Below, one piece after another: positions 29,049 through 41,657 of a stretch of DNA of 62,866 bases (its first letter is position 1; each line of letters begins with the position of its first letter). The DNA is taken from NCBI RefSeq assembly GCF_030230605.1, contig NZ_JASPDO010000014.1, forward strand, positions 1 to 62,866. The letters run 5' to 3'. Both the position numbers and the translations under genes were made by a program. The stretch comes from Brevibacterium sp. UMB1308A (GTDB taxonomy: Bacteria > Actinomycetota > Actinomycetes > Actinomycetales > Brevibacteriaceae). A model generated the notes under the pieces. The model made no database searches, was not told the DNA's origin, and saw only the letters and a program-made list of their open reading frames with translations.

Positions 29049-31916
29049 ATGACTGTGAGTAAAGGTATTTCGCATCTGGATACGTTGCTGGTCAAAGGCG
29101 CACGCGCGCACAATCTGAAGAACGTCGATGTTTCGATTCCTCGTGATTCTCTCGTGGTATTTACGGGGCTTTCGGGCTCTGGGAAATCCTCGCTGGCTTT
29201 TGACACGATTTTTGCTGAAGGACAACGGCGGTACGTCGAGTCCTTGTCGTCATACGCTCGCATGTTCTTGGGCCAGATGGACAAACCGGATGTCGATCTG
29301 ATTGAAGGCTTGTCTCCAGCTGTTTCGATCGACCAGAAATCCACCTCACGTAACCCCCGGTCAACCGTAGGAACGATTACGGAAGTCTACGACTTCATGC
29401 GTTTGCTGTGGGCGCGAATCGGTAAACCTCACTGCCCCACGTGCGGAGAAGCGATTACACGCCAAACCCCGCAACAGATCGTTGACCAGCTCAGTGCTCT
29501 CCCTGAACGCACTAAGTTCATCGTGATGGCACCCGTCGTGCGTCAACGCAAAGGTGAGTTCACGGATCTGTTTCAGCAGTTCCAACAGGCAGGGTTCTCC
29601 AGGGCTGTTGTCGACGGGGAGACCGTCAGCCTGACCGAACCACCCACGCTTAAGAAGCAGTACAAGCACGACATTTCTGTTGTCGTCGACCGCCTGATTG
29701 CCAAGGACGGGATCCACCAGCGGCTCACCGACTCCGTGGAAACAGCTCTTGCTACGGCCAACGGCCGTGTGGATGTGGAGCTGGTTGAAACAGGGGAGAA
29801 GCGCACATTTTCGGAGCACCTTTCGTGCCCCAACGAGCACCCGCTCACCACCGACGAAATTGAACCACGCACGTTCTCATTCAACTCGCCTTTTGGTGCG
29901 TGCCCCGTGTGCGACGGAATCGGAACCCGGCTCCACGTCGACCAGCAACTGGTCGTCCCCAACGAAGACCTGAGTCTGGCCCAGGGTGCGATCGCCCCCT
30001 GGAGCATGGGGAAGACAACAGCCAAGTACTTCACGCGACTTTTGCAGGGACTTGCGGACGACCTCGGCTTCTCCATGGACACCCCGTGGAAGGACCTGAG
30101 CAAGAAGCACCGCACCGCGATTCTGGAAGGCAAGGACTATCAAGTCCATGTCAAATACCGCAACAGGTTTGGGCGCGAACGCACCTACTCCACCGGTTTT
30201 GAAGGCGTTTTCGCCTACATTCTGCGCAAGCACCAGGAGACCGAATCGGAACACTCGCGCGCACGCTATGAGTCATATATGCGTGAGGTCCCGTGTGCCG
30301 AATGTGGCGGAACACGTCTCAAACCAGAAGCACTTCATGTGCTGGTGGGTGGAAAGTCGATTGCTGATGTCAGCAACATGCCTTTGGACGAAGCCGCCCA
30401 CTTCCTGACGAACATGGAACTCGACGGGCGTGACGCTCAAATCGCAGCGCAAGTGCTCAAAGAAATCGGCGCGCGTATGCGTTTCTTGCTCGACGTGGGG
30501 CTCGAGTATCTGACACTTCACCGCACGGCGGGCACCCTGTCTGGTGGTGAAGCGCAACGTATTCGCTTGGCCACCCAGATCGGTTCAGGTCTGGTGGGCG
30601 TACTGTACGTGCTCGACGAACCGTCGATTGGGCTTCACCAACGCGATAACCGCCGCCTGATCGAAACTCTGCAACGCTTGCGCGACCTGGGCAACACGCT
30701 CATTGTGGTCGAACACGACGAAGAAACGATCGAGACCGCCGACTGGATCGTGGATATTGGTCCCGGCGCCGGGGAACACGGTGGTGAAGTCATTTACTCC
30801 GGCGACTACAAAGGACTTCTCAAGGAAAAGAAATCCATCACCGGCGCGTACATGTCTGGGGCTAAATCGATTGAGATTCCACAGGACAGGCGACCACGTG
30901 ACACCAAACGGATCGTCAGGGTTGAAGGTGCGCGCGCGAACAACCTCAAGAACATTAGCGTTGACTTCCCCCTAGGTGTGTTCACCGCCGTGACCGGAGT
31001 GTCGGGTTCCGGCAAGTCAACCCTGGTCAACGACATCTTGTACACCGTAATGGCCAATGAGCTCAACAACTCTAAACAGGTTCCCGGCCTGCACAAGCGT
31101 GTGACCGGCCTGGAAAATCTGGACAAGGTCATTCATGTGGACCAGTCGCCCATCGGGCGCACCCCCAGGTCCAACCCAGCCACCTACACGGGCGTGTTCG
31201 ACCACGTGCGCAAGCTGTTTGCAGAAACCGAAACCGCGCGCATCCGTGGCTACCAGCCCGGTCGTTTTTCGTTCAACGTCAAGGGTGGGCGTTGCGAAAA
31301 CTGTAGCGGTGACGGAACCATCAAGATCGAGATGAACTTCCTGCCAGACGTCTACGTCCCGTGTGAAGTGTGCAAGGGCCAGCGCTACAACCGTGAAACC
31401 TTGGACGTGAAGTTCAAAGGCAAGTCGATCGCCGATGTTCTGGACATGCCCATCGAAGAAGCCACCGAATTCTTCTCCGCTGTCCCTGCCATCCACCGCC
31501 ACCTGTCGACCCTTGTTGAGGTGGGGCTTGGCTATGTCCGTTTGGGCCAGCCGGCGACCACCCTGTCCGGGGGAGAGGCGCAGCGCGTTAAGTTGGCTGC
31601 TGAGCTGCAGAAACGTTCCCGAGGTCGCACCGTCTACGTCCTCGACGAACCCACCACGGGACTGCACTTCGAAGACATTCGCAAACTGTTGGGTGTTCTG
31701 CAGGGCCTGGTGAACAAGGGCAACACGGTCATCGTCATCGAACACAACTTGGATGTGATCGCATCTGCGGACTACATCATTGACATGGGTCCAGAAGGCG
31801 GCCGAGGCGGTGGCACCGTGGTTGCTACAGGTACGCCCGAGGAGGTTGCTGGGGTAGAAGCCAGCCACACGGGCAGGTTCCTTGCCAATATGCCGGCAAT
31901 CCGGGAACGGCTGTAG
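29049..31916 (+). CDS. uvrA: Excinuclease ABC subunit A
   Basis: UvrA is the damage-sensing ATPase dimer of excision repair. The 955-residue protein has two ABC modules (Walker [10 protein letters not shown] and GVSGSGKST; signatures LSGGEAQRI and LSGGEAQRV) and zinc-binding cysteine pairs (CPTC, CPVC, CENC...CEVC). The start may be ATG 29049 or, if the TAGACT -10 is right, leaderless GTG 29055. uvrC starts on the last base of its stop codon. Confidence 0.97.
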   Translation: MTVSKGISHLDTLLVKGARAHNLKNVDVSIPRDSLVVFTGLSGSGKSSLAFDTIFAEGQRRYVESLSSYARMFLGQMDKPDVDLIEGLSPAVSIDQKSTSRNPRSTVGTITEVYDFMRLLWARIGKPHCPTCGEAITRQTPQQIVDQLSALPERTKFIVMAPVVRQRKGEFTDLFQQFQQAGFSRAVVDGETVSLTEPPTLKKQYKHDISVVVDRLIAKDGIHQRLTDSVETALATANGRVDVELVETGEKRTFSEHLSCPNEHPLTTDEIEPRTFSFNSPFGACPVCDGIGTRLHVDQQLVVPNEDLSLAQGAIAPWSMGKTTAKYFTRLLQGLADDLGFSMDTPWKDLSKKHRTAILEGKDYQVHVKYRNRFGRERTYSTGFEGVFAYILRKHQETESEHSRARYESYMREVPCAECGGTRLKPEALHVLVGGKSIADVSNMPLDEAAHFLTNMELDGRDAQIAAQVLKEIGARMRFLLDVGLEYLTLHRTAGTLSGGEAQRIRLATQIGSGLVGVLYVLDEPSIGLHQRDNRRLIETLQRLRDLGNTLIVVEHDEETIETADWIVDIGPGAGEHGGEVIYSGDYKGLLKEKKSITGAYMSGAKSIEIPQDRRPRDTKRIVRVEGARANNLKNISVDFPLGVFTAVTGVSGSGKSTLVNDILYTVMANELNNSKQVPGLHKRVTGLENLDKVIHVDQSPIGRTPRSNPATYTGVFDHVRKLFAETETARIRGYQPGRFSFNVKGGRCENCSGDGTIKIEMNFLPDVYVPCEVCKGQRYNRETLDVKFKGKSIADVLDMPIEEATEFFSAVPAIHRHLSTLVEVGLGYVRLGQPATTLSGGEAQRVKLAAELQKRSRGRTVYVLDEPTTGLHFEDIRKLLGVLQGLVNKGNTVIVIEHNLDVIASADYIIDMGPEGGRGGGTVVATGTPEEVAGVEASHTGRFLANMPAIRERL

Positions 31917-33829
31917 TGGACCCACAGCTCTACCGGCCAAAAACCGGGGAGATCCCCACCGACCCCGGTGTGTACACTTTTCGCGACGCCGACGGGCGTG
32001 TGATCTACGTTGGAAAAGCGAAGAACCTGCGCAACAGGTTGAATTCGTACTTTGCCGACCCCGCGGGCCTGCATCCTCGCACGTTCACCATGGTTCACAC
32101 GGCTGCCAGTGTGAACTGGACTGTGGTGAAAACTGAGGTCGAGGCCCTTCAGCTCGAATGGACGTGGATCAACGAATTCAATCCGCGTTTCAACGTGATG
32201 TTCAGGGACGACAAGTCCTACCCGTACTTAGCGATCACGGTGCGTGATGAGTACCCTCGCGTGTTTGTCACTCGAGGTAAGCGTAAGAAGGGCGTGAAGT
32301 ACTTTGGCCCGTTCACCGCTGTGTGGGCGATCAGGGAATCCTTGGACCTTCTCCTCAAAGCGTTCCCCGTACGCACGTGCGCCAAGACGGTGTTCGACCG
32401 GGCCCAGCGCCAAGGGCGGCCATGCCTTCTGGGGTACATCGACAAGTGTTCCGCGCCGTGCGTAGGCAAGATCGAAAAGGACGAATACGCCGAACTGGTG
32501 AAAAGCGTTATCGAGTTCATGTCCGGAAACTCCGGGAAGTTCATTTCGGTGCGCAAGCAAGCCATGAAAGAAGCCTCCGCCAACCTCGACTTTGAAACCG
32601 CGGCGCGTTTGCGCGATGAAATCGCTGCGTTAGAAACCGTGCTGAATAAGAACGCCGTGGTGCTGTCACAGAACGCGGACGCAGACGTCTTTGGTCTCTA
32701 CGCAGAAGAGCTGGAAGCCTCGGTGCAGGTATTTCACATTCGCGGAGGACGCATCCGGGGGCAGCGGGGCTGGATCATTGAACGCATGGAAGACAAAACG
32801 CCTGGTGAACTGATCGAGGACGCGATCCGGCAGGCGTACACCGATGTGGACACCCACGCGATCCCCACAGAAATCCTCACGAGTCACGAACCCACTGACA
32901 AAGAACTGCTCGGAGAATGGCTGCGATCGGTGCGCGGAGCCAAGATTGACATGCGCGTCCCGCAACGCGGAGAAAAGAAAGCAGTCCTCGAGACCGCCGA
33001 ACTCAACGCACACAAGGCGTTGGCCCTTCACAAGACCAGGCGTGCTTCGGACCTCACTACCCGTTCGCAAGCACTCAACGAAATCCACGAAGCACTCGAC
33101 CTCACGGAGCCACCCCTACGGATCGAATGCATCGACAACTCGCACACAGCGGGCCAAAACGTGGTGGGATCACTTGTCGTGTTCGAAGACGGTTTGCCCA
33201 AGAAAAAGGACTACAAACGCTTTTCGGTTACCGGGGACGCTGCCCGGGATGACACCTCGGCGATGTACAACGTAGTCAGCCGGCGCTTTGAACGCTATCT
33301 GGAGAACATGGGCAAGGACGACACCGGATTCGGATACCGTCCGTCGCTCCTCGTGGTCGACGGGGCGCTTCCCCAAGTCCACGCAGCTACGCAAGCCCTG
33401 CACGACCTCGGCATCCCTGACATCACGGTTGTGGGACTTGCGAAACGTTTAGAAGAAGTCTGGGTGCCCTGGGACGAATTCCCGGTCATTCTTCCGCGTA
33501 ACTCCGAAGGCCTGTTCATGCTTCAACGCATTCGCGACGAAGCCCACCGTTTTGCGATTACGTACCATCGGCAGAAACGTTCGGCATCCATGACGCGCTC
33601 TGAACTCGACGCGATCGACGGGCTCGGAGCGACGAAACAGAAAGCGCTGTTGAAGCATTTCGGATCCGTGAAAAAGATCAAAGCCGCGTCCGTTGAGGAT
33701 CTGATGCAAGCGCGCGGGATCGGTCCTCAGTTAGCTGACAAGATCCATGGTCACTTCGCGCGAGCACAACCAGATGGGCAAAATGCGGGTACGGTAGAAG
33801 AACCGACAGAAGGGCGTGCGCATGACTGA
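31916..33829 (+). CDS. uvrC: Excinuclease ABC subunit C
   Basis: UvrC makes both incisions around the lesion. The 637-residue protein has an N-terminal GIY-YIG nuclease (GVYTFRDADGRVIYVGKAKNLRNR across about residues 17-40), a UVR motif near 210-245, an RNase H-like endonuclease domain with CIDNSHTAGQNVVGS, and C-terminal helix-hairpin-helix motifs (about 565-620). The GTG start overlaps the uvrA stop by one base (TAGTG), so the pair is coupled and would share the SOS box. Confidence 0.96.
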   Translation: MDPQLYRPKTGEIPTDPGVYTFRDADGRVIYVGKAKNLRNRLNSYFADPAGLHPRTFTMVHTAASVNWTVVKTEVEALQLEWTWINEFNPRFNVMFRDDKSYPYLAITVRDEYPRVFVTRGKRKKGVKYFGPFTAVWAIRESLDLLLKAFPVRTCAKTVFDRAQRQGRPCLLGYIDKCSAPCVGKIEKDEYAELVKSVIEFMSGNSGKFISVRKQAMKEASANLDFETAARLRDEIAALETVLNKNAVVLSQNADADVFGLYAEELEASVQVFHIRGGRIRGQRGWIIERMEDKTPGELIEDAIRQAYTDVDTHAIPTEILTSHEPTDKELLGEWLRSVRGAKIDMRVPQRGEKKAVLETAELNAHKALALHKTRRASDLTTRSQALNEIHEALDLTEPPLRIECIDNSHTAGQNVVGSLVVFEDGLPKKKDYKRFSVTGDAARDDTSAMYNVVSRRFERYLENMGKDDTGFGYRPSLLVVDGALPQVHAATQALHDLGIPDITVVGLAKRLEEVWVPWDEFPVILPRNSEGLFMLQRIRDEAHRFAITYHRQKRSASMTRSELDAIDGLGATKQKALLKHFGSVKKIKAASVEDLMQARGIGPQLADKIHGHFARAQPDGQNAGTVEEPTEGRAHD

Positions 33830-34715
33830 ACAGACCGGACCAATCTTGGGTGGCGACTTCGAAGTTCTTGTTCTTACCGGCATGTCCGGAGCCGGAAGGT
33901 CCACGGCGGCCAACACGCTGGAAGACCTGGGGTGGTACGTCGTTGACAACCTGCCACCACAAATGATCATTCCGCTGGTGGAATTGGTCGCCAGAGCTGA
34001 CGGAAAGCTCCCCAAGGTCGCGGTCGTTGCCGATGTGCGTAGCCGGTACACATTCAGCGAACTCGAAAACTCCTTGGCCGACTACCAAGACCAGGGTGTG
34101 CGCATCAAGATTCTGTTCCTCGACGCATCCGATGAAGTGCTCGTCAGGCGGTTCGAATCCGTTCGTCGTCCACACCCTCTGCAAGAAGACGGGACACTTA
34201 TCGACGGGATCGACGCAGAGCGCGCGATGCTGTCAGAGATCCGCAGCAAATCCGACTATCGGATCGACACCTCGGACCTCAATGTTCACCAGTTGGGCGC
34301 TGAAGTGAAGCGCATTTTTGACACCGACAACGTGTCTGCCCTGCGAATCACTGTCATGAGCTTCGGGTTTAAATACGGCCTGCCAAAAGATGCCGACCAC
34401 GTCGTTGACGTGCGCTTTCTTCCAAACCCGTACTGGATTCCTCACCTGCGATCCAAAACCGGTGAAGACGAAGCAGTCTCTAGTTACGTGCTGTCCCAGC
34501 CGGGGGCACTGTCATTTGTTGACCGGTACTTGAGTACGCTTGACGTCATCATTCACGGCTATCAGCGCGAACACCGTTCGTACGCCACCGTCGCAATCGG
34601 TTGTACGGGCGGAAAGCACCGCTCAGTAGCCATCTCTGAACAGCTCGCACGACGCTTAGCCGACCGCACCCAGGCACGCGTAACCGTGCGCCACCGAGAC
34701 TTGGGGCGGGAATAA
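33822..34715 (+). CDS. rapZ: RapZ-family RNase adapter / nucleotide-binding protein
   Basis: A 297-residue P-loop protein, YvcJ/RapZ type. The N-terminal domain has TGMSGAGRSTAANTLEDLGW and the C-terminal domain has GCTGGKHRSVAI. The P-loop has Arg where most relatives have Lys, a common variant in Actinobacteria. In E. coli RapZ guides RNase E to the GlmZ RNA; the actinobacterial role is not settled. AGAAGGG at 33808-33814 supports ATG 33822 over GTG 33816. It forms the conserved uvrC-rapZ-yvcK-whiA group. Confidence 0.92.
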   Translation: MTEQTGPILGGDFEVLVLTGMSGAGRSTAANTLEDLGWYVVDNLPPQMIIPLVELVARADGKLPKVAVVADVRSRYTFSELENSLADYQDQGVRIKILFLDASDEVLVRRFESVRRPHPLQEDGTLIDGIDAERAMLSEIRSKSDYRIDTSDLNVHQLGAEVKRIFDTDNVSALRITVMSFGFKYGLPKDADHVVDVRFLPNPYWIPHLRSKTGEDEAVSSYVLSQPGALSFVDRYLSTLDVIIHGYQREHRSYATVAIGCTGGKHRSVAISEQLARRLADRTQARVTVRHRDLGRE

Positions 34716-35720
34716 ATGGAAATACCTACAACCGAACTGCCAGTGTTTTTCTCCCGGTCAAAAATGGCTGGGCCTCGAGTGGTCGCTTTTGGTGGCGGTC
34801 ACGGACTCTACTCCGCGCTCCGTGCGTTCAGATTACTGACCAAAAACCTCACCGCTGTTGTCACGGTTGCCGACGACGGAGGTTCATCGGGTCGTTTACG
34901 CGAAGAGTTCGACGTTTTGCCACCCGGCGACTTGCGCATGGCACTTGCAGCGCTGTGTGGCGACAGCGAATGGGGACAAACCTGGCGCGACGTCATTCAA
35001 CACCGGTTCGTCTCCGACGGCCCACTCAACGACCACTCCGCCGGTAACCTTCTCATCACAGCGCTGTGGCAACACCTCGGGGACCCGGTAGACGGACTGG
35101 ATTGGATGGCCCAATTGGTGCGCGCTCAAGGGCGTGTCCTTCCCATGTCAAGCATTCCGCTTACCATTACCGCTGATGTCGACGACGGACACGGGAACAT
35201 TGAAAAGGTGTCAGGACAGTGCACCGTGGCAACCACCTCGGGCACGGTCAAACAGGTTTACTTAGAGCCCGAGTCCCCGCCAGCCCGCCGCGAAACGCTC
35301 GAATCCGTCACCGACGCGGACGTTCTCAATTTGGGGCCGGGGTCCTGGTACACCTCGGTCATGCCTCACATGCTGGTTCCCCAGTTGCAGCAGGCGATCC
35401 GAGACAGTGACGCGGTCAAGATTCTCACTCTTAACCTCCCTGGCGATACGGAAGAAGGGCGCGGAATGCAGATGCGTGATTTTGTGCGCGTACTTCATGA
35501 ACACGCCCCTGATCTCCGTATCGACTACGTAATTGCAGACGAAGAGGCAGCGCGTGGGCAGACCGGACTGGCAACCACCGCGTCGAACCTCTTTGGAGCC
35601 CGCACATGGTTCGCCTCAGTAGAATCAAGCACGCCCGGAGTACACGACAGTCTCAAACTCGCCGCGTGCTACCGTGACATTTTGTCCGATGCGGGGATTC
35701 CAACAAACGAGCAGTGGTAG
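34716..35720 (+). CDS. yvcK: YvcK/CofD-like gluconeogenesis factor
   Basis: A 334-residue protein with [16 protein letters not shown] and [15 protein letters not shown], the nucleotide-binding signatures of the YvcK (CuvA) family. Relatives bind UDP-GlcNAc and link central carbon flow to cell-wall synthesis. ATG 34716 directly follows the rapZ stop with no gap. The 3' end is followed 11 bases later by whiA. Confidence 0.92.
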   Translation: MEIPTTELPVFFSRSKMAGPRVVAFGGGHGLYSALRAFRLLTKNLTAVVTVADDGGSSGRLREEFDVLPPGDLRMALAALCGDSEWGQTWRDVIQHRFVSDGPLNDHSAGNLLITALWQHLGDPVDGLDWMAQLVRAQGRVLPMSSIPLTITADVDDGHGNIEKVSGQCTVATTSGTVKQVYLEPESPPARRETLESVTDADVLNLGPGSWYTSVMPHMLVPQLQQAIRDSDAVKILTLNLPGDTEEGRGMQMRDFVRVLHEHAPDLRIDYVIADEEAARGQTGLATTASNLFGARTWFASVESSTPGVHDSLKLAACYRDILSDAGIPTNEQW

Positions 35721-35731
35721 AAGGGAATGGC

Positions 35732-36715
35732 ATGGCTCTGACAGCACAAGTAAAGGATGAACTTGCGCGTTTCGTCGAACCGCGAACCGCTGCACGCAAG
35801 GCAGAAGTGTCCTCGTTGCTACGGTTTTCTTCCGCACTGCACATCGTTGCCGGCTCAATTGTCATTGAAGTCGAACTCGACACCGGGGTGGCAGCGCGCA
35901 GGCTCCGCTCTGAAATTAAGGACCTGTACGGACACGTTGCCGAAATCATTGTGGTCAACGGTTCGGGTCTGAAGAAGGGTTCGCGTTTCATGGTTCGGGT
36001 TGGAACGGACGGGGTTGCACTTGCCCGTCAAGCGGGCCTGATCGATGCTCAAGGGCGCCCCGTGCGAGGCCTGCCAGCTGCCGTGGTCAACGGTTCTCTC
36101 ACCGACGCTAAAGCCGCGTGGCGAGGCGCGTTCTTGGCGCACGGGTCGCTGACCGAGCCAGGACGTTCGTCTGCCCTTGAAGTGACATGTCCGGGGCCAG
36201 AAGCTGCCCTTGCGCTGGTAGGTGCGGCGCGCCGTCTGGGGATTTCAGCCAAGGCCCGCGAGGTGCGTGGCGTTGACCGCGTCGTGATCCGTGACGGCGA
36301 AGCGATCGGGGCTCTTCTCACCTCGATGGGCGCTGAACAGACGCGCCTGGTGTGGGAAGAACGCCGCCTGCGCCGGGAAGTCCGGGCGACAGCTAACCGG
36401 CTCGCAAACTTTGACGACGCGAACCTGCGCAGGTCCGCACGTGCCGCCGTGGCCGCCGGTGCCAGGGTTGAACGTGCTCTTGAGATCCTGGGCGACGAAG
36501 TTCCTGAACACCTCAAGTACGCGGGCAAACTCCGTCTCGAACACAAGCAAGCGTCACTTGAAGAACTGGGACAGCTGGCCGAACCTCCGATGACCAAGGA
36601 CGCGATCGCTGGGCGAATCCGTAGGCTCCTTGCAACGGCTGATAAGAAGGCTGCTGAGCTGGGGATCCCGGACACCGAAGCTAATTTGACTCCCGAAATG
36701 TTAGAAGACGTTTAA
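35732..36715 (+). CDS. whiA: WhiA DNA-binding protein
   Basis: WhiA is a transcription factor for sporulation or division genes in Streptomyces and a conserved division-linked protein elsewhere. The 327-residue product has the N-terminal homing-endonuclease-like (LAGLIDADG) domain (about 1-200) and a C-terminal helix-turn-helix (about 245-315). [13 protein letters not shown] at ATG 35732 is the standard start, supported by AGAAGGGA at 35719-35726. Confidence 0.94.
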   Translation: MALTAQVKDELARFVEPRTAARKAEVSSLLRFSSALHIVAGSIVIEVELDTGVAARRLRSEIKDLYGHVAEIIVVNGSGLKKGSRFMVRVGTDGVALARQAGLIDAQGRPVRGLPAAVVNGSLTDAKAAWRGAFLAHGSLTEPGRSSALEVTCPGPEAALALVGAARRLGISAKAREVRGVDRVVIRDGEAIGALLTSMGAEQTRLVWEERRLRREVRATANRLANFDDANLRRSARAAVAAGARVERALEILGDEVPEHLKYAGKLRLEHKQASLEELGQLAEPPMTKDAIAGRIRRLLATADKKAAELGIPDTEANLTPEMLEDV

Positions 36716-36729
36716 CCTTTTACACACCT

Positions 36730-36755
36730 GCCACGCACACGTGGCGTACTAGGAT
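36730..36755 (+). promoter_or_regulatory. Putative gap promoter with overlapping hairpin/dyad
   Basis: TAGGAT (36750-36755) is a plausible -10; CTGCCA (36728-36733) could serve as -35 with a 16-base spacer. Between them lies a six-base inverted repeat, GCCACG/CGTGGC (36730-36745), with a CACA loop. The dyad could be an operator or a weak terminator for whiA (no T-run follows). Confidence 0.35.
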
Positions 36756-36757
36756 AG

Positions 36758-37798
<1,041 letters not shown>

Positions 37799-39019
37799 AT
37801 GAAAACTCTTGACAACCTCGGCGAATTTGCCGGTAAGCGCGTCTTGGTGCGCAGTGACCTGAACGTGCCTATGGACGGCGACACAATTACGGATGCGGGC
37901 CGCATCAAGGCGTCGGCTCCTACCATTCGTGATCTCGCCGAGGCGGGCGCCCGGGTGATCGTGATGGCTCACCTGGGTCGCCCCAAGGGTGAAGTGAAGC
38001 CCGAGTTTTCGTTGGCCCCTGTGGTTGAAGAGCTCGCAAAAGAAGTGGGACGCGACGTGAAGTTCGCCTCTGACACCGTGGGTGAGGACGCGCGCGCCAA
38101 GGCTGAACAGCTCACTGACGGTGAGGTTCTGCTACTGGAAAACCTGCGCTTTAACCCAGGCGAGACGTCGAAAGACGACGCCGAACGTGATGAGTTCGCA
38201 CAGCAGTTGGCCAGCCTGGCAGACGTGTTCGTGTCTGACGGATTCGGTGTTGTGCACCGTAAGCAGGCCAGTGTGTACGACATTGCGAAGAAGCTCCCGC
38301 ACTACGCAGGTGGTCTCGTTGAGGCCGAGGTGCGTGTGAGCCGCCAGCTTCTGGAAGACCCTCAGCGTCCGTACACGGTTGTTTTGGGCGGTTCCAAAGT
38401 CTCGGACAAGCTGGGTGTTATCGAGTCCCTGCTCGAACGTGCGGACACTCTGATTATTGGGGGTGGCATGGTGTACACCTTCCTCAAGGCTCAGGGTAAG
38501 GGCGTTGGTGCTTCGTTGCTGGAAGAAGACCAGATCGACACGGTCAAGGGTTACCTCGAGACCGCACAGAACAAGGGCGTGACCATCATGTTGCCTACCG
38601 ACATCGTGATGGCTGAAAAGTTTGCCGCTGATGCCCAGCACTGGACAGTAGGCGTTGACGAACTGGAGAACACGCCGGCAGGCGAGTCTGCACTTGGTCT
38701 GGACATTGGGCCCGAGAGCGCCAAGGCGTACGCGAAAACCATTGCCGAATCTAAGACCGTGTTCTGGAACGGCCCCATGGGTGTTTTTGAGTTCGAAGCT
38801 TTCGCAGCAGGCACCAAAGCTGTGGCAGAAGCCCTGTCCACCGCACACGGGGGAGTCGACCAGGGTCGCCTCACCGTTGTCGGTGGGGGAGACTCTGCGG
38901 CCGCTGTGCGAGCACTAGGATTTAGTGATGACGACTTCGGTCACATTTCGACCGGGGGTGGCGCTAGTCTAGAATTCCTCGAAGGCAAAGAGCTTCCCGG
39001 ACTGACCGTTCTGGACTAG
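37799..39019 (+). CDS. pgk: Phosphoglycerate kinase
   Basis: Pgk transfers the acyl phosphate of 1,3-bisphosphoglycerate to ADP. The 406-residue protein has [26 protein letters not shown] and the C-terminal nucleotide-binding VGGGDSAAA. It follows gap with no spacing; GGAG within the gap 3' end serves as ribosome binding site. Confidence 0.97.
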   Translation: MKTLDNLGEFAGKRVLVRSDLNVPMDGDTITDAGRIKASAPTIRDLAEAGARVIVMAHLGRPKGEVKPEFSLAPVVEELAKEVGRDVKFASDTVGEDARAKAEQLTDGEVLLLENLRFNPGETSKDDAERDEFAQQLASLADVFVSDGFGVVHRKQASVYDIAKKLPHYAGGLVEAEVRVSRQLLEDPQRPYTVVLGGSKVSDKLGVIESLLERADTLIIGGGMVYTFLKAQGKGVGASLLEEDQIDTVKGYLETAQNKGVTIMLPTDIVMAEKFAADAQHWTVGVDELENTPAGESALGLDIGPESAKAYAKTIAESKTVFWNGPMGVFEFEAFAAGTKAVAEALSTAHGGVDQGRLTVVGGGDSAAAVRALGFSDDDFGHISTGGGASLEFLEGKELPGLTVLD

Positions 39020-39045
39020 AGCAGAACTCTTACAGAGGAGACACC

Positions 39046-39825
39046 GTGACGAACCGCCTTCCGCTATTGGCCGGAAACTGGAAGATGCACCACGACCATT
39101 TGGAAGCGATTTCCGTTGTCCAAAAATTGGCGTGGGCTCTGCGCGACGCAAAGATCAGTAAAGAGTCAGCCCAGGTTGCTGTTCTTGTGCCCTTTACCGA
39201 CATTCGTTCTGTGCAGACCCTCGTTCAAGGCGACAAGCTTCCACTGTCGTATGGGGGCCAGGATCTGTCCGAACATGCGGAAGGCGCTCACACGGGCGAC
39301 ATCAGTGGTCGCTTCTTGCAACAGCTCGGCTGTGAGTTTGTGGTTGTGGGGCACAGCGAACGGCGAAGCGACCACCACGAAGACAACGCCTTGGTGGGTC
39401 GGAAAGTGCGGGCTGCCTTAGACCATGAGCTCACCCCTATTTTGTGCGTGGGTGAATCACTGACTGAGCGGGAAAACGGTGAACATGTTGCCTTCACACT
39501 TCGCCAGTGTGAAGAAGCGCTTGCAGAGATCGATACGCCTGAAGAACTCGTGATTGCCTATGAACCTGTGTGGGCGATCGGTACAGGAAAAACAGCCACG
39601 GCTAACGATGCGCACGAGATGGCTCAGGAGATCCGTGGGTGGTTGGCTCAGCGCTACGATTCATCAGTTGCCGAGTCGACGCGAATTCTGTACGGCGGGT
39701 CCGTGAAGCCTGAAAATGTGTCTGAGATTATGCAGTCAGAACACGTAGATGGTGCCCTTGTGGGCGGCGCCAGCCTCGACCCCGACACTTTCGCGCGACT
39801 CATCGCCGCGTCGGTTCGCTTGTGA
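39046..39825 (+). CDS. tpiA: Triosephosphate isomerase
   Basis: TpiA interconverts dihydroxyacetone phosphate and glyceraldehyde-3-phosphate. The 259-residue protein has the substrate lysine in AGNWKMH, the catalytic histidine in VGHSERR, the catalytic glutamate in AYEPVWAIGTG, and the YGGSVKPEN phosphate loop. GAGGAG about six bases upstream supports GTG 39046. Confidence 0.97.
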   Translation: MTNRLPLLAGNWKMHHDHLEAISVVQKLAWALRDAKISKESAQVAVLVPFTDIRSVQTLVQGDKLPLSYGGQDLSEHAEGAHTGDISGRFLQQLGCEFVVVGHSERRSDHHEDNALVGRKVRAALDHELTPILCVGESLTERENGEHVAFTLRQCEEALAEIDTPEELVIAYEPVWAIGTGKTATANDAHEMAQEIRGWLAQRYDSSVAESTRILYGGSVKPENVSEIMQSEHVDGALVGGASLDPDTFARLIAASVRL

Positions 39826-39850
39826 ACCGAACAATGCTAAGGTAGGCGAC

Positions 39851-40096
39851 GTGGAAATTTTGACGTGGATTCTGACTGGCGTGCTCATCCTTACCAGCTT
39901 CATCCTGATTGCCTTTGTCCTCTTGCACAAAGGTAAGGGTGGCGGAATGTCCGACATGTTCGGTGGCGGTATGAGCGCTAACCTCGGTTCCTCAGGGGTC
40001 GCCGAAAAGAACCTCAACATGTACACCACACTGATCGCAATCGTGTGGGCAGCGTCGATTGTTCTGCTTGGTCTGATCGCCAGCTTCCAAGCCTAA
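39851..40096 (+). CDS. secG: Preprotein translocase subunit SecG
   Basis: SecG is the small helper of the SecYEG channel. The 81-residue protein has two membrane helices (about 3-23 and 56-76) joined by the glycine-rich loop KGKGGGMSDMFGGGM, typical of SecG. GTG 39851 is preceded by TAAGGTAGG, which can be read either as a ribosome binding site or as a -10 for a leaderless start. It follows tpiA in the normal actinobacterial order. Confidence 0.92.
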   Translation: MEILTWILTGVLILTSFILIAFVLLHKGKGGGMSDMFGGGMSANLGSSGVAEKNLNMYTTLIAIVWAASIVLLGLIASFQA

Positions 40097-40108
40097 ACAG
40101 GCTCGAAG

Positions 40109-40143
40109 CTGGCTTACAGAGAAACCAGTAACTGGCTTACAGA
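40109..40143. repeat. Short direct repeat between convergent secG and pgi
   Basis: CTGGCTTACAGA occurs at 40109-40120 and again at 40132-40143, where it includes the pgi stop codon. CCAGT/ACTGG between them forms a short dyad. It may act in termination between the convergent genes or be a chance duplication. Confidence 0.6.
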
Positions 40144-41657
40144 TCAAACAACTGCGCGTAACCGTCTTCGTCAGTGACGTGGAAACGGATTACCGGTCGC
40201 CCAGCATCGTGGAGCACATTCGCATCGCCGCGTGACTGTGCAGCAATCAACTGGCCAAAAGTAAACCCTGTCTCTGGCACGTCAAAGTCAGTGGTTGCTT
40301 CGTCCGTGATCTGAACAAACACTCCGTTTGCGTGGCCACCCTTGTGGTATTGGCCCGTGGAGTGCAAATAGCGGGGCCCAAAACCAAACGTGGTCGCAAC
40401 CCCTAGACGTTGAGCGAACTGAGGCCGCAACTTCACAAGGTCAGAACGACCGATCCTGTCAACAAACGCTTGCAGACCCACATACCCGCCCTGCGGAACA
40501 ACAGCACGCAAACGGTCAACGACCTCGGCGGCAGACTCCGCACCTTCCACCAGATCAGCAGGACCCGATACGGTCAGCGCGCCGTCCGTGAACGAAACCG
40601 GCAAGGCAGAACCCGTTTGTTCTCCACCGGCCAGAAGCTCACGCATCGCTGCCTTGGCGGACTCAACATTGGGCTGATCGAACGGGTTCACACCAATCAC
40701 ATAGGACGCGATCGCAGTCACGTACTCCCACAGGAGGAACTGGGCACCCAACGGGAGGTCCACAACAGCATCAGCGTCGCGAACATCCGAAGCTCCCAAG
40801 GCCACGGTTGTTGCGTTTTCGCAGTCCTGTGGGGCAATGGGGAGAATTCCCTTGCCATCCTTGCCGGTGGATTCGGCAATGAGCTGCTCGATCCACACAC
40901 CTAGTCCTTGGAACTGTTCGGTATGCGGATCCAAGGCGAGCTTCTCGTGGCCGTTTTCGTGGGCAGCTCCTAGAAGCGCACCCAGGCGGACTGCCAGGTT
41001 CTCTTCTGAATCCTGTTCGAGCTGCGGTGCAATCGACGCGGCATCAGCAACAACTTGAGCAATGTCGACGCCCACCAGACCAGCGGGAACCAGGCCAAAC
41101 GGAGTGAGTGCAGAGTAGCGACCACCAACCGTTGGATCAGCATGGAACACGGCCAGCCAGCCTTCTTCCTGAGCGCGCTGATCAAGGGGTGAACCAGGGT
41201 CGGTAATTGCGATGAGGCGCGAGCTGGGGTCGATTCCCGCGTCCCGGAACTTCTGGGTAAAGAACCGGCGAGCCGAATCGGTTTCGACGGTGGAGCCGGA
41301 CTTCGACGCGATAATGACCAGCGTGCGGTCGAGGTCCTGAGCAGTGTACGCGACCTGGTCCGGGTGCGTGGAGTCACACACGATGAGGTCTTTTCCGTAC
41401 GCGTTGCTCATCACCTCAGGTGCCAGGGATGAACCTCCCATACCGGCCAGCACAACACGGTCGTGCTCACACGTTTGGGCAAGCCCCGTGACCTGATCGA
41501 TGATGTCCTGAGCGCGGGTGTGGAGGTTGACCCACCCCAGACGCTTGCTCGCTTCGTCTTCTGCTTTTGGACCCCACACGGTGGCGTCCTGTGCGGCGAT
41601 GCGGGAAGCAACCCGATTCTCGAGAATATCGTTCATGACGGTTGCTGTGGTGGTCAC
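40137..41657 (-). CDS. pgi: Glucose-6-phosphate isomerase
   Basis: Pgi interconverts glucose-6- and fructose-6-phosphate. The 506-residue protein has the sugar-isomerase motifs [11 protein letters not shown] and [12 protein letters not shown]. It belongs to the type found next to tal, not the longer classical E. coli type. The GTG start overlaps the tal stop by four bases; ATG 41636 is an alternative. In many Actinobacteria zwf, opcA and pgl follow, but here the next gene is the convergent secG. Confidence 0.92.
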   Translation of the reverse strand: MTTTATVMNDILENRVASRIAAQDATVWGPKAEDEASKRLGWVNLHTRAQDIIDQVTGLAQTCEHDRVVLAGMGGSSLAPEVMSNAYGKDLIVCDSTHPDQVAYTAQDLDRTLVIIASKSGSTVETDSARRFFTQKFRDAGIDPSSRLIAITDPGSPLDQRAQEEGWLAVFHADPTVGGRYSALTPFGLVPAGLVGVDIAQVVADAASIAPQLEQDSEENLAVRLGALLGAAHENGHEKLALDPHTEQFQGLGVWIEQLIAESTGKDGKGILPIAPQDCENATTVALGASDVRDADAVVDLPLGAQFLLWEYVTAIASYVIGVNPFDQPNVESAKAAMRELLAGGEQTGSALPVSFTDGALTVSGPADLVEGAESAAEVVDRLRAVVPQGGYVGLQAFVDRIGRSDLVKLRPQFAQRLGVATTFGFGPRYLHSTGQYHKGGHANGVFVQITDEATTDFDVPETGFTFGQLIAAQSRGDANVLHDAGRPVIRFHVTDEDGYAQLFDL

